From the NCBI GenBank assembly GCA_934502905.1, contig CAKSVK010000131.1, positions 1-10,306 of the forward strand: a DNA stretch of 10,306 nt, in the 5' to 3' direction. This document shows, in pieces, positions 1 through 7,700 of this stretch (position 1 is the first letter of the stretch; the number at the start of each line of letters is the position of its first letter). The translations under genes and the position numbers were made by a program. The notes under the pieces were generated by a model. It ran no database searches and was not told the DNA's origin. It saw only the letters and a list, made by a program, of their open reading frames with translations. The DNA is from an uncultured Chitinophagaceae bacterium. GTDB taxonomy: Bacteria > Bacteroidota > Bacteroidia > Chitinophagales > Chitinophagaceae.

Positions 1-21
1 ACTGAACGGTAGCGGATTCTA

Positions 22-45
22 CAGGCGGATGTCGCCACCCGCCTG
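22..45. repeat. GC-rich hairpin upstream of uvrC
   Basis: A 7-bp inverted repeat, CAGGCGG (22-28) and CCGCCTG (39-45), encloses a 10-base loop. A competing pairing of GGCG with CGCC inside it is also possible. No T-tract follows on the plus strand, so a classical terminator is not supported. It may belong to the end of an upstream gene outside the window. A short open frame from base 2 to a TGA at 53-55 is too short to assign. Confidence 0.35.
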
Positions 46-78
46 CGAAAAATGAATCCCGTATCGCTGCATTTGGTT

Positions 79-86
79 TAATTTTG
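79..86 (+). promoter_or_regulatory. Putative Bacteroidota -7 box of uvrC
   Basis: TAATTTTG matches the Bacteroidota primary-sigma -7 consensus TAnnTTTG and lies 9 bases before the uvrC ATG, so the transcript would be almost leaderless. No convincing -33 TTTG is visible at the usual spacing, so the assignment rests on the -7 box and its position. Confidence 0.5.
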
Positions 87-95
87 CAGCGAATC

Positions 96-1913
96 ATGAG
101 TATTTCCATTCAGCAGGTATTGCAGACCATTCCCACAGAGCCGGGTATTTATAAATACTATAGTGGCGATGACGAGCTTTTGTATGTCGGTAAAGCAAAG
201 AACCTTAAGAAAAGGGTAGGCTCCTATTTTTCGAAAACGCTGACCAATTACAAGACACATGAGCTGGTACAACGTATCCATCATATTGAGTTTACGATCG
301 TGGATTCCGAACAGGATGCCTTCCTGCTCGAAAATGCGCTGATCAAACAGTTCCAGCCCAAGTATAATATCAACCTGAAGGACGATAAAAGTTATCCTTT
401 TATCGTTATCAAAAAAGAACATTTCCCGAGGATCTTTTTGACGAGGCGGAAGATCAAAGACGGATCAGAATACCTCGGTCCGTTTACCTCCGTTAGCAAA
501 GTAAGGGAGCTGCTTGATTTTATACGGCAAAATATTCCCCTCAGGACCTGCAAGCTGAACCTGACCCCTGCCAATATTGCCAGGAGGAAATTCAAGGTCT
601 GCCTGGAATACCACTTGGGTAATTGCAAGGGACCCTGCGAAGGACTACAGACGGAAGAGGAGTACCGGGAACTGTTGCAGCAAACCAGGTATCTCCTGAA
701 AGGTAATCTTTCCCCGGTAATTAACCAGTTTAAGGAGGACATGAAAGAACTGGCGGCGAATATGGAATTTGAGAAGGCGGAAATAATGCGGAAAAAAATT
801 GAGCACCTGCAACAGTACCAGGCAAGATCTGCCATTATTAATAATACCACGGGCACCGTGGATGTATTTTCCATTCTCCAGGAAGGCGACACGGCTTATG
901 TGAACTACCTGATGGTGGAGAATGGAACGATCATTCAGACACAGACCATTATACTTGAAAAAAAGCTGGAAGAAACAGCTGCGGAAGTGCTGACATTTGC
1001 AATTGCCGACCTGAGGACCACTTTTGGCAGCACGGCAAAAGAGATCATTACACCCATTCCTATCGAATATCCGGAAGAGGGTATTAAGCTGACCGTTCCC
1101 AAAGGAGGAGATCGCAAAAAGCTGCTGGACCTTTCCCAAAAGAACGTGGATTATTTTATGGAAGAGCTGCGGAAGCGGAAAATGCTGCGGCTGGAAGGTA
1201 AAAGTAATAAGGAAATAGAAGTGGTATTGTCGGAGTTGCAGGAAGATCTGAAGCTGCCGGATCTGCCGGTTCATATAGAATGTTTTGATAACTCGAATTT
1301 CCAGGGCAGTTATCCCGTTTCTGCCATGGTTTGCTTTAAAATGGGGGTACCAAGCAAGAAAGACTACCGGCATTTTAATGTAAAAACAGTGGAAGGGATC
1401 AATGATTTCGCCACGATGAAAGAAGCTGTTTACAGGCGTTACAAAAGGCTGGCAGAGGAAAACGCTCCATTGCCGCAACTGGTGATCATTGACGGTGGAA
1501 AAGGACAGCTGGGTGCTGCCATTCAAGCTATAGAAGCTTTACAACTGAAGGGGAAAATGACGCTGGTGGGCCTGGCAAAGAACGAAGAAGAAGTGTTTTT
1601 TGAAGGTGATCAGCAATCATTGAAGCTGCCCTGGGATAGCAACAGCCTGAAGCTTTTACGTAAGATCAGGGACGAAGTGCACAGGTTTGGCATTACCTTC
1701 CACAGGAATAAACGAAGTAAGGGAACCTTTACCAACGAACTGGAAAATATCGGCGGAATAGGAAAAGCAACTGCTGATATGTTGCTCAAAACTTTCAGGT
1801 CTGTGAAAAATATCAGGGAAAGATCGCTGGAGGATATTGCAGAGGTGATCGGAAAAAGCAAAGCAGTATTGGTGAAACAGTATTTCGAAGAAAAAAAAGA
1901 GGGCGATGGATAG
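96..1913 (+). CDS. uvrC: UvrABC system protein C (excinuclease subunit C)
   Basis: UvrC makes both incisions around a lesion held by UvrB in nucleotide excision repair. The 605-residue protein has the full family layout. The N-terminal GIY-YIG nuclease shows GIY at 17-19, YVG at 30-32, R40 and E79. Four cysteines (C152, C169, C177, C181) match the Fe-S cluster positions of UvrC. A UVR segment near 206-241 should bind UvrB. The RNase H-like nuclease shows D398 (ECFDNSN), D466 (IDGGKGQ) and H529. A helix-hairpin-helix region (NIGGIGKATA) fills the last 60 residues. I chose the ATG at 96 (MSISIQQV) over an in-frame TTG at 84, because that TTG lies inside the -7 box TAATTTTG. The stop codon is embedded in the terminator hairpin, so transcription probably ends right at the gene. 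No damage or unusual residues are seen. Confidence 0.97.
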   Translation: MSISIQQVLQTIPTEPGIYKYYSGDDELLYVGKAKNLKKRVGSYFSKTLTNYKTHELVQRIHHIEFTIVDSEQDAFLLENALIKQFQPKYNINLKDDKSYPFIVIKKEHFPRIFLTRRKIKDGSEYLGPFTSVSKVRELLDFIRQNIPLRTCKLNLTPANIARRKFKVCLEYHLGNCKGPCEGLQTEEEYRELLQQTRYLLKGNLSPVINQFKEDMKELAANMEFEKAEIMRKKIEHLQQYQARSAIINNTTGTVDVFSILQEGDTAYVNYLMVENGTIIQTQTIILEKKLEETAAEVLTFAIADLRTTFGSTAKEIITPIPIEYPEEGIKLTVPKGGDRKKLLDLSQKNVDYFMEELRKRKMLRLEGKSNKEIEVVLSELQEDLKLPDLPVHIECFDNSNFQGSYPVSAMVCFKMGVPSKKDYRHFNVKTVEGINDFATMKEAVYRRYKRLAEENAPLPQLVIIDGGKGQLGAAIQAIEALQLKGKMTLVGLAKNEEEVFFEGDQQSLKLPWDSNSLKLLRKIRDEVHRFGITFHRNKRSKGTFTNELENIGGIGKATADMLLKTFRSVKNIRERSLEDIAEVIGKSKAVLVKQYFEEKKEGDG

Positions 1914-1929
1914 AAATCCAGCCCTTTTT
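1900..1929 (+). terminator. Rho-independent terminator of uvrC
   Basis: Two stem blocks, AGGGC/GCCCT (1900-1904 with 1921-1925) and TGGAT/ATCCA (1907-1911 with 1916-1920), are separated by a 2-base bulge on the 5' side. They are closed by an AGAA tetraloop and followed by a run of T. The uvrC stop codon (1911-1913) lies in the hairpin. An A-run just upstream (1891-1898) can pair with the T-tract. Confidence 0.85.
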
Positions 1930-2106
1930 AAAATCCAATATCCTATGAAAAACCGGGGTAAAGATAAGTGAACAGACTGACATTCAGTGCCCAATTTGTA
2001 GTATTTGTTTTTTTCAGCATGAGATTTAATGTATTTCTTGCTGAAGCATTAAACATATATTGTTTTAAATTATTGCATATTATCGTTTATAATGAATTAA
2101 ATACAG
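1930..2106. promoter_or_regulatory. AT-rich intergenic leader with two inverted repeats
   Basis: This gap separates the uvrC terminator from the methyltransferase and holds no credible ORF. TTCAGCA (2013-2019) and TGCTGAA (2039-2045) form a 7-bp perfect inverted repeat that can extend inward after one mismatch. AAACA (2051-2055) and TGTTT (2061-2065) form another, with loop TATAT. A sigma70-like TATAAT lies at 2088-2093, but no clear Bacteroidota TAnnTTTG box was found. The promoter of the downstream gene presumably lies here. The role of the repeats is unknown. Confidence 0.4.
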
Positions 2107-3507
2107 TTGGCAGATATTAACGAACTGATAAGTTCCCTTACAACAGTACCGGGTTTTGAAAAAACTACATTTGCGGAGGTACATTGTGCAAATGAGCAGG
2201 TGACTTCTGTGAGGCTGAACGTATACAAGCGAAATACGGATGATATGCCGGTCATTTCCTGTGTGGAGATGTTTCCGGAGAGGCAGCAGGTTCCATGGAG
2301 CGAATACGGATATTACCTGCCATCCCGGCCGTCCTTTACATTCGATCCGCTGTTTCACGCCGGTTGCTATTATGTCCAGGAAGCTTCATCCATGTTCCTG
2401 GAGCAGGCGGTAAAAAGCTGTTTGCCGGATCACCGGGAACAGCCATACCGGGTGCTGGACCTTTGCGCTGCGCCGGGAGGTAAAGCTACTCATTTATCAG
2501 CGCTGTTTCCGGCGGGGGTAGTTGTTGCTAATGAAACGATCAGCTCCCGTGCGGGGATCCTGTACGAGAATGCGGTTCGCTGGGGAAAAGAAAACCTTGT
2601 GGTGACAAGTAATGATCCTTCCCGCTTTAAGCTGTTGGAGGGGCAGTTTGACCTGGTGATGGTAGATGCGCCGTGCAGCGGCAGTGGTATGATCCGCAAG
2701 GATCCTGATGTATTGAAGGAATGGTCTTTGCAAAATGTAGAACACTGCTGTAAAAGACAACAGCGCATACTCGAAGACGTTTGGCCGGCGCTCAGAGAAG
2801 GTGGAATATTAATATATGCCACCTGCTCTTACTCCAGGGAAGAAGATGAAGATATAGCGGACTGGATAGGAGAGAACCTGCAGGCGGAATCAGTTGCTGT
2901 TCCCCTGCAGCCTGATTGGGGTATTGTGGAGTCTTTATCTGACAAACATAACTGTAAGGGATACCGTTTTTTTCCCTATAACCTGAAGGGGGAGGGACTG
3001 TATATGAGCTGCTTCCGGAAAACCGGTGTAACAAACGAAAGGGACCTGCCGAACCGCAGGTTGGCTTCTGTAAACAAGGTGGACCTTGAGGTAATATCCC
3101 GGGCTGTAACAGATCCTTCTTCTTTGAGTTTTATAGAAGGAAAGGACGGATACCTGGCTTTGTCCGCGCAGCATTTGGCATTTATAAGCGGACTGGCGGC
3201 GGTGCTGCAGGTAAAAAAAGCAGGTATACATATGGGCAGGGTTATTAATAAACTGTTAATCCCTGATCATGAGCTGGCGGTAAGTTGCATAATTGCAGAT
3301 GATTTTCCAAAGGCAGAATTAGGATTGGAAAAGGCTGTCGGATACCTTCAAAAGAAAGATATGGTTATTGATTCATCTGTTAAGGGATGGTGTTTAGTTA
3401 CTTATAAAGGATTCTATTTAGGCTGGGTTAAATTGCTGCCCAACCGTGTAAATAACTATTACCCGCTCCGGTTTCGCATATTAAAAGCAGCCCCTCCTTC
3501 GTTATAA
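2107..3507 (+). CDS. RsmF/NOL1-NOP2-type rRNA cytosine-C5 methyltransferase
   Basis: A SAM-dependent RNA m5C methyltransferase of the NOL1/NOP2/Sun family, closest in layout to RsmF (YebU), which in E. coli modifies C1407 of 16S rRNA. The 466-residue product has an N-terminal RNA-binding segment and the SAM motif VLDLCAAPGG at 116-125. It also has motif IV APCSGSG with C190 and motif VI ATCSYS with the nucleophile C240. The C-terminal 150 residues resemble the PUA-like tail of RsmF, ending GWCLVTYKGFYLGWVK. The start is TTG at 2107: in-frame TAA at 2098-2100 leaves only CAG and ATA codons upstream, and the first in-frame ATG lies well inside the conserved N-terminal region. No Shine-Dalgarno is visible, as is usual in Bacteroidota. 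The substrate base in this organism is inferred, so I give no gene symbol. Confidence 0.9.
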   Translation: MADINELISSLTTVPGFEKTTFAEVHCANEQVTSVRLNVYKRNTDDMPVISCVEMFPERQQVPWSEYGYYLPSRPSFTFDPLFHAGCYYVQEASSMFLEQAVKSCLPDHREQPYRVLDLCAAPGGKATHLSALFPAGVVVANETISSRAGILYENAVRWGKENLVVTSNDPSRFKLLEGQFDLVMVDAPCSGSGMIRKDPDVLKEWSLQNVEHCCKRQQRILEDVWPALREGGILIYATCSYSREEDEDIADWIGENLQAESVAVPLQPDWGIVESLSDKHNCKGYRFFPYNLKGEGLYMSCFRKTGVTNERDLPNRRLASVNKVDLEVISRAVTDPSSLSFIEGKDGYLALSAQHLAFISGLAAVLQVKKAGIHMGRVINKLLIPDHELAVSCIIADDFPKAELGLEKAVGYLQKKDMVIDSSVKGWCLVTYKGFYLGWVKLLPNRVNNYYPLRFRILKAAPPSL

Positions 3508-3527
3508 CTATAATCAGTGTTTTTTCT

Positions 3528-3535
3528 TAATTTCG
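3528..3535 (+). promoter_or_regulatory. Putative -7 box of the LysM gene
   Basis: TAATTTCG is one base from the Bacteroidota TAnnTTTG box and lies 26 bases before the ATG of the LysM gene, within the 54-base gap after the methyltransferase. No good -33 box is seen at the usual distance, and read-through from the upstream gene is possible because no terminator hairpin is evident. Confidence 0.4.
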
Positions 3536-3561
3536 TATGTGCTGAAAATAAATAATATCTG

Positions 3562-4581
3562 ATGAAGAAACTGTGTGTAATAGTATTCTCCACCATCATA
3601 TCCTTTCCCCTTGCTGCACAGTCAGACCTTATCGTACAGGGGCAGGGCGACAGGTTGTACCTGAACCATGCTGTGGCAGCTAAGGAAAACCTGTACAGCA
3701 TCGGGCGGTTATATAATATCAGCCCCCGGGAAATTGCTCCGTTTAACGGATTGACGATCACCAGTGGACTGGAAATAGACCAGTCATTAAAAATACCATT
3801 GACCGCTGAAAATTTCGTGCAACGAAAAGCGGTGGCTGCAGCAGATGAAGTATTTGTACCCTTGTATCATGTAGTGGCGGAAAAGGAAGGTTTGTTCAGG
3901 ATCGGGCAGAATGCAAACAAGGTAAGCGCAGACTATCTGAAAGAGTGGAATGCGCTTAGCTCGGAAAATATAAGTGTGGGGCAAAAGCTGGTTGTCGGGT
4001 TTCTGAAAGTGAAGAAAAGCGGTTCCCCCCTGGCTTCTACCAGCAATATCAGTAAGATCGGGGGAGCTGTACCGGCTTCCTTTTTAGGGGAGTCCGTAGC
4101 TTCTGCGCCTGTAAGTGCTCCCGTAACAACGGCATCTGCCAATCAGCCAACGGCTAACACACCGGTAACGCCGGCTAATAATACGACAAACGGTTCCCGG
4201 CCTGTGGCTTCTACAACGGGTAATACTTCCCGGAACACAGCAGATGGTGCAGGGTTTTTCAAAGCGGTTTACCAACAGCAGTCCCAGGGCAGCAGCAGCT
4301 TCAGGAGTGAATCCGGCAGTGCCGCTGTCTTTAAAAGTACCAGCGGCTGGCAGGATGCAAAATATTATGCCCTCATGAATAATATCACGCCCGGCACAAT
4401 TGTACGGATCACCAATCCCGGCAACAACCGTATCATTTTTGCCAAGGTACTGGGCGAGCTGCCTCCCGGAAAGGAAAATGACGGGCTGCTGATCAGGATC
4501 AGCAACTCCGCAGCTGCCGAGCTCAGGGTAAGTGATAAAGAGCCAAAATTCCAGGCGGAAGTAGCTTACGCGAAAAGTTAG
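3562..4581 (+). CDS. Secreted protein with two LysM domains and a DPBB-like C-terminus
   Basis: Probably a periplasmic or outer-membrane-facing peptidoglycan-binding protein. The 339-residue product begins with a signal peptide (MKK, hydrophobic stretch 4-17, likely cleavage near LAAQS at 18-21). Two LysM-like modules follow at about 33-80 (KENLYSIGRLYNIS, then NG and LKIPL) and 101-148 (KEGLFRIGQ, then WN and GQKLVV). A low-complexity linker rich in Ser, Thr, Ala, Pro and Asn runs from about 152 to 250. The C-terminal 80 residues (260-338) contain ITPGTIVRITNPGNNR, then AKV and a RISNSAAAEL segment, which resembles the double-psi beta-barrel of RlpA-like proteins. The RlpA catalytic-type Asp/His pattern is not obvious, so binding rather than lytic activity is the safer guess. 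LysM assignment is strong; the DPBB call is weaker. It converges with leuS. Confidence 0.85.
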   Translation: MKKLCVIVFSTIISFPLAAQSDLIVQGQGDRLYLNHAVAAKENLYSIGRLYNISPREIAPFNGLTITSGLEIDQSLKIPLTAENFVQRKAVAAADEVFVPLYHVVAEKEGLFRIGQNANKVSADYLKEWNALSSENISVGQKLVVGFLKVKKSGSPLASTSNISKIGGAVPASFLGESVASAPVSAPVTTASANQPTANTPVTPANNTTNGSRPVASTTGNTSRNTADGAGFFKAVYQQQSQGSSSFRSESGSAAVFKSTSGWQDAKYYALMNNITPGTIVRITNPGNNRIIFAKVLGELPPGKENDGLLIRISNSAAAELRVSDKEPKFQAEVAYAKS

Positions 4582-4741
4582 CAATACCGGCGGCTGCACA
4601 TTTCATACAAGAACGCTAAGACAGAAGGTCTTTGACCGGTTTTCCTTGCAGACGCTGCGATCCTTTCCGGCTTTGCGTGGATAGACCTGATACCCGTATC
4701 GGTGTTGTAACCGGGCTCACCAAAATACCTTATCACTTCAC
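4582..4741. other. Convergent gap with degenerate repeat-like sequence
   Basis: This gap lies between two converging genes and has no ORF of note. Bases 4611-4687 begin GAACGCTAAGACAGAAGG and end with CTTTGCGTGGATAGACC. This resembles a worn copy of the dispersed intergenic repeats with CGCTAAGACGCAAAG-type arms seen in many bacterial genomes (recognition from memory). A small palindrome GATA/TATC (4689-4692, 4697-4700) follows. No strong terminator with a T-tract was found on either strand. Confidence 0.35.
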
Positions 4742-7700
4742 TTACACCACCACGTTGATCATCCGGTTCTTTACATAAATGATCTTTTTGGGCTGGTTAC
4801 CCTCCAGCCATTTCTGTACAACATCATTTTCCAGCACCAGCTTTTCCACTTCCTCCTGGGTAATATCCAGCGGGAGGTTCAGCTCTGTGCGGGTTTTGCC
4901 GTTGATGGCTACGGGATAGTTTTTGGAAGTCTCTGCCACGTATTTTGCTTCAAATACCGGGTAGTGCGCATCTAAAACGGATCCTTCATTTCCCAGCCGG
5001 TGCCATAATTCCTCCGCTATGTGCGGAGCATAAGGTGTCAGCAGGATGAGCATATTTTCCAGGATTGCTTTCTTATGGCATTTCAGCTCTGTCAGCTCAT
5101 TCACGGCGATCATAAAAGCGCTTACTCCTGTATTAAAAGAGAACCGTTCGGTATCTTCCTCAATTTTTTTGATGGTCTGGTGGAGTACTTTCCATTCCGC
5201 GGCCGTGGGTGTTTCGTCTGCCCATACCTGTCCTTTCTCTTCATCATAAAAGAGACGCCAGAGCTTTTTCAGGAAACGGTGCACACCTTCTATACCTTTT
5301 GTATCCCAGGGCTTGCTTTGCTCCACCGGTCCCAGGAACATCTCATACATCCGGAACGTATCAGCGCCGTATTTGTTCACCAGGTCGTCGGGGTTAACGG
5401 TGTTGAACTTCGACTTGGACATTTTTTCCACTTCTACGCCACAGATGTAAGCCCCTCCCGGCCTCTCCGAAGGGGAGGCGTAAACAGATCCGTCTTCCAG
5501 AATAAAAACAGCGTTGGCATACTCGCCATTGCGCCATTGTTTGAATTTTTCAATATCCAGCTCCACACCGTCCACTATGTTTACATCTACATGCAGTTGA
5601 TCGGTTTCATATTGGTTTCTTAATCCGTGGGAAATAAATTTATTGGTTCCCCTTACCCTGTACACAAACCGGCTGCTGCCCTGGATCATACCCTGGTTCA
5701 CCAGCTTTTTGAAAGGCTCAAAAAAGCTGATATAACCCAGGTCGTACAAGGCTTTCGTCCACATGCGGCTATAGAGCAGGTGCCCTACGGCATGCTCGGT
5801 ACCGCCTATATACAGATCCACCTGGTTCCAGTAATCGGAAGCTTTTCTGTCGCAAAAGGTCTTGTTGTTTTGAGGGTCCATATACCGCAGGAAATACCAG
5901 CTGCTGCCGGCGTACCCGGGCATGGTAGAAGCCTCCCCCCGGCCTCCTCCGAAGGAGTGGGAGAAAGAAGTCAGCCATTCTTCATGATTGCTAAGCGGAC
6001 CCTCTCCGTCTTTGCCGGGTTTTATTTCGTTGATATGCGGCAGCTCCAGGGGCAGCTCCGATTCTTTCATCGGATAGGCAATACCCTCTTTCCAGATGAT
6101 CGGGAACGGCTCGCCCCAATAACGCTGCCGGCTAAACGCTGCATCCCGCATTTTATAATTTACCTTGCGGATGCCATCCCCGTTTTCCTCCAGCGCGTTG
6201 ATCACTTTTTCTGCTGCTTCCTTTACAGGCAGTCCTGTAATGAAGTCACTATTATAAATGGTGACGTTTTTATCGGCAATAGCTTCTGCTCCCGTATAAG
6301 CATCCCCGAAAATATTGGTGACAGGGATATTAAAGTGCTGTGCAAACTTATGATCGCGTTCGTCGCCGGCGGGTACCGCCATGATAGCGCCGGTGCCGTA
6401 TCCTGCCAGCACATATTCACTGATCCAGATGGGTATGTCCCTGCCGGTGAACGGGTGAACGGCATACGCGCCGGTAAAGCACCCGGATATTTTCTTTTCC
6501 GCCATCCTTTCCCGTTCGCTCCTGCTTTTTACCCAGGTCACATATTCCTCTACCGCTGCTTTTTGGTCAGGTGTGGTAATCTGCTCCACCAGTTCATGCT
6601 CCGGCGCCAGCACCATAAAGTCCACCCCGAAGATGGTATCGGGGCGGGTGGTGTAGACCCTCACCCCCATAGCAGCCTCATCCCCCCTCTCCCCTGCCTC
6701 TCCCCGCAGGGGAGAGGAGCTGCCGGCTGCATTTCTCTTTTCGGTATTTAACGCTTTGATTTCATCGCAGGTATCAACGATCCTCTTGACTACTCTCTCT
6801 ATATCCGCAGTTACTTCCTCATTGGTGAATCTCAGGGTCGTGAAACCGATTTCTTTTAAGAATGCATCACGCTCCTTATCCAGCTTTTGTTGTTCTGAAT
6901 TGTCATGATACGCTCCGTCTACCTCCACTATTACCCATACATCAAGGCAAATAAAGTCGGCAATATAGTTTTCAACGGGATGTTGCCTTCTGAATTTGTA
7001 ACCCGTTTTTTTAGTTTTGAGTTCATTCCATAAAATTCCTTCTGCTTCAGTTGGCTCCTTTCGCATCCGCTTTGCATTTTCAAAGCTCATCTCACTGTCT
7101 ACTTTATACTTTGCATACCCAAAGCCCGGCATATTTTCCGTGTTCTTCGCTTCTATACCCTCTCCCCTGAGGGGAGAGATGGAGAGGGGGAACACAACCT
7201 CCGCCCCGCTGCTTTTGCCGATCCAGTTGGTCTGCATTTCCTTCATGGCATCACTCCAGTCTACAGTGGAGAGATCGCGTTGCAGGCGGTCGGCATATTC
7301 TGTGATACGCAGGTACCACTGGCGCAGCTTTTTCTTTACTACCGGGAACCCGCCCCGCTCGCTTACCCCGTTGATCACCTCGTCATTAGCCAGTACCGTA
7401 CCCAGCGCTTCGCACCAGTTCACTTCTCCATAACCGCAGTATGCCAGGCGATACTCCATCAGGATGCTTTGCTGTGTGAACGCATCAAAGGAAGCCCATT
7501 GTGCTGCCGTAAATACCTGTCCGGATAACCCGGGTAGTGTAGATTTACCATTGGGAACCGGGTGGCTGATATTGCCTTCCTTTTCAAAGATGGCCACGAG
7601 ATTTTCTATGGGTTCTGCCTTATCTGTCTGCCGGTTATACCAGCTCTTGAACAACTGCAGGAAAATCCATTGCGTCCATTTATAATATCCGGGATCGCTG

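Larger units (their letters stand above)
6682..7190 (-). mobile_element. Palindrome-bounded DUF559 insertion inside leuS
   Basis: This in-frame segment of about 509 bases is translated as LeuRS residues 296-466. The middle encodes a DUF559 domain of the PD-(D/E)XK/Vsr-like nuclease group. RKEPTEAE is at about 339-346, then KFRRQHPVENYIADF with D374, VEVDG with E385 and D387, and the closing LRFTNEEV strand and helix. All the acidic residues expected of an active enzyme are present. Both ends carry GC-rich palindromes in inverted orientation, each encoding SPLRGE. A hand count of 6841-7080 gives 94 G+C in 240 bases (39%), against 36 of 60 in flanking host segments 6421-6480 and 7321-7380. No target-site duplication is evident. 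No intein splicing motifs are seen, so the domain probably stays in the mature protein. Mobility is inferred, not shown. Confidence 0.75.

Noticed and set aside
2..55. C-terminal end of an upstream gene (18-codon open frame ending in TGA)
   Set aside because: Too short to recognise, and dominated by a hairpin-forming GC-rich stretch; either strand could be coding.
645..1526. 293-codon open frame on the minus strand inside uvrC
   Set aside because: Antisense to the conserved UvrC nuclease domain and with no family features; composition is that of a shadow frame.
5627..6751. 374-codon open frame on the plus strand inside leuS
   Set aside because: It is antisense to well-conserved LeuRS motifs (TTRPDT, GDERD, TMPGYAGSSWYF) and its translation shows no recognisable domain; it is a shadow of leuS.
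6682..7190. Intein in LeuRS
   Set aside because: No N-terminal Cys/Ser splice block or C-terminal His-Asn motif is present at the boundaries. The domain is DUF559-type, not LAGLIDADG or HNH within a Hint fold.
6682..7190. CRISPR-like or tandem repeat array made of the GC-rich palindromes
   Set aside because: Only two copies in inverted orientation flank a coding domain; there are no regular spacers.
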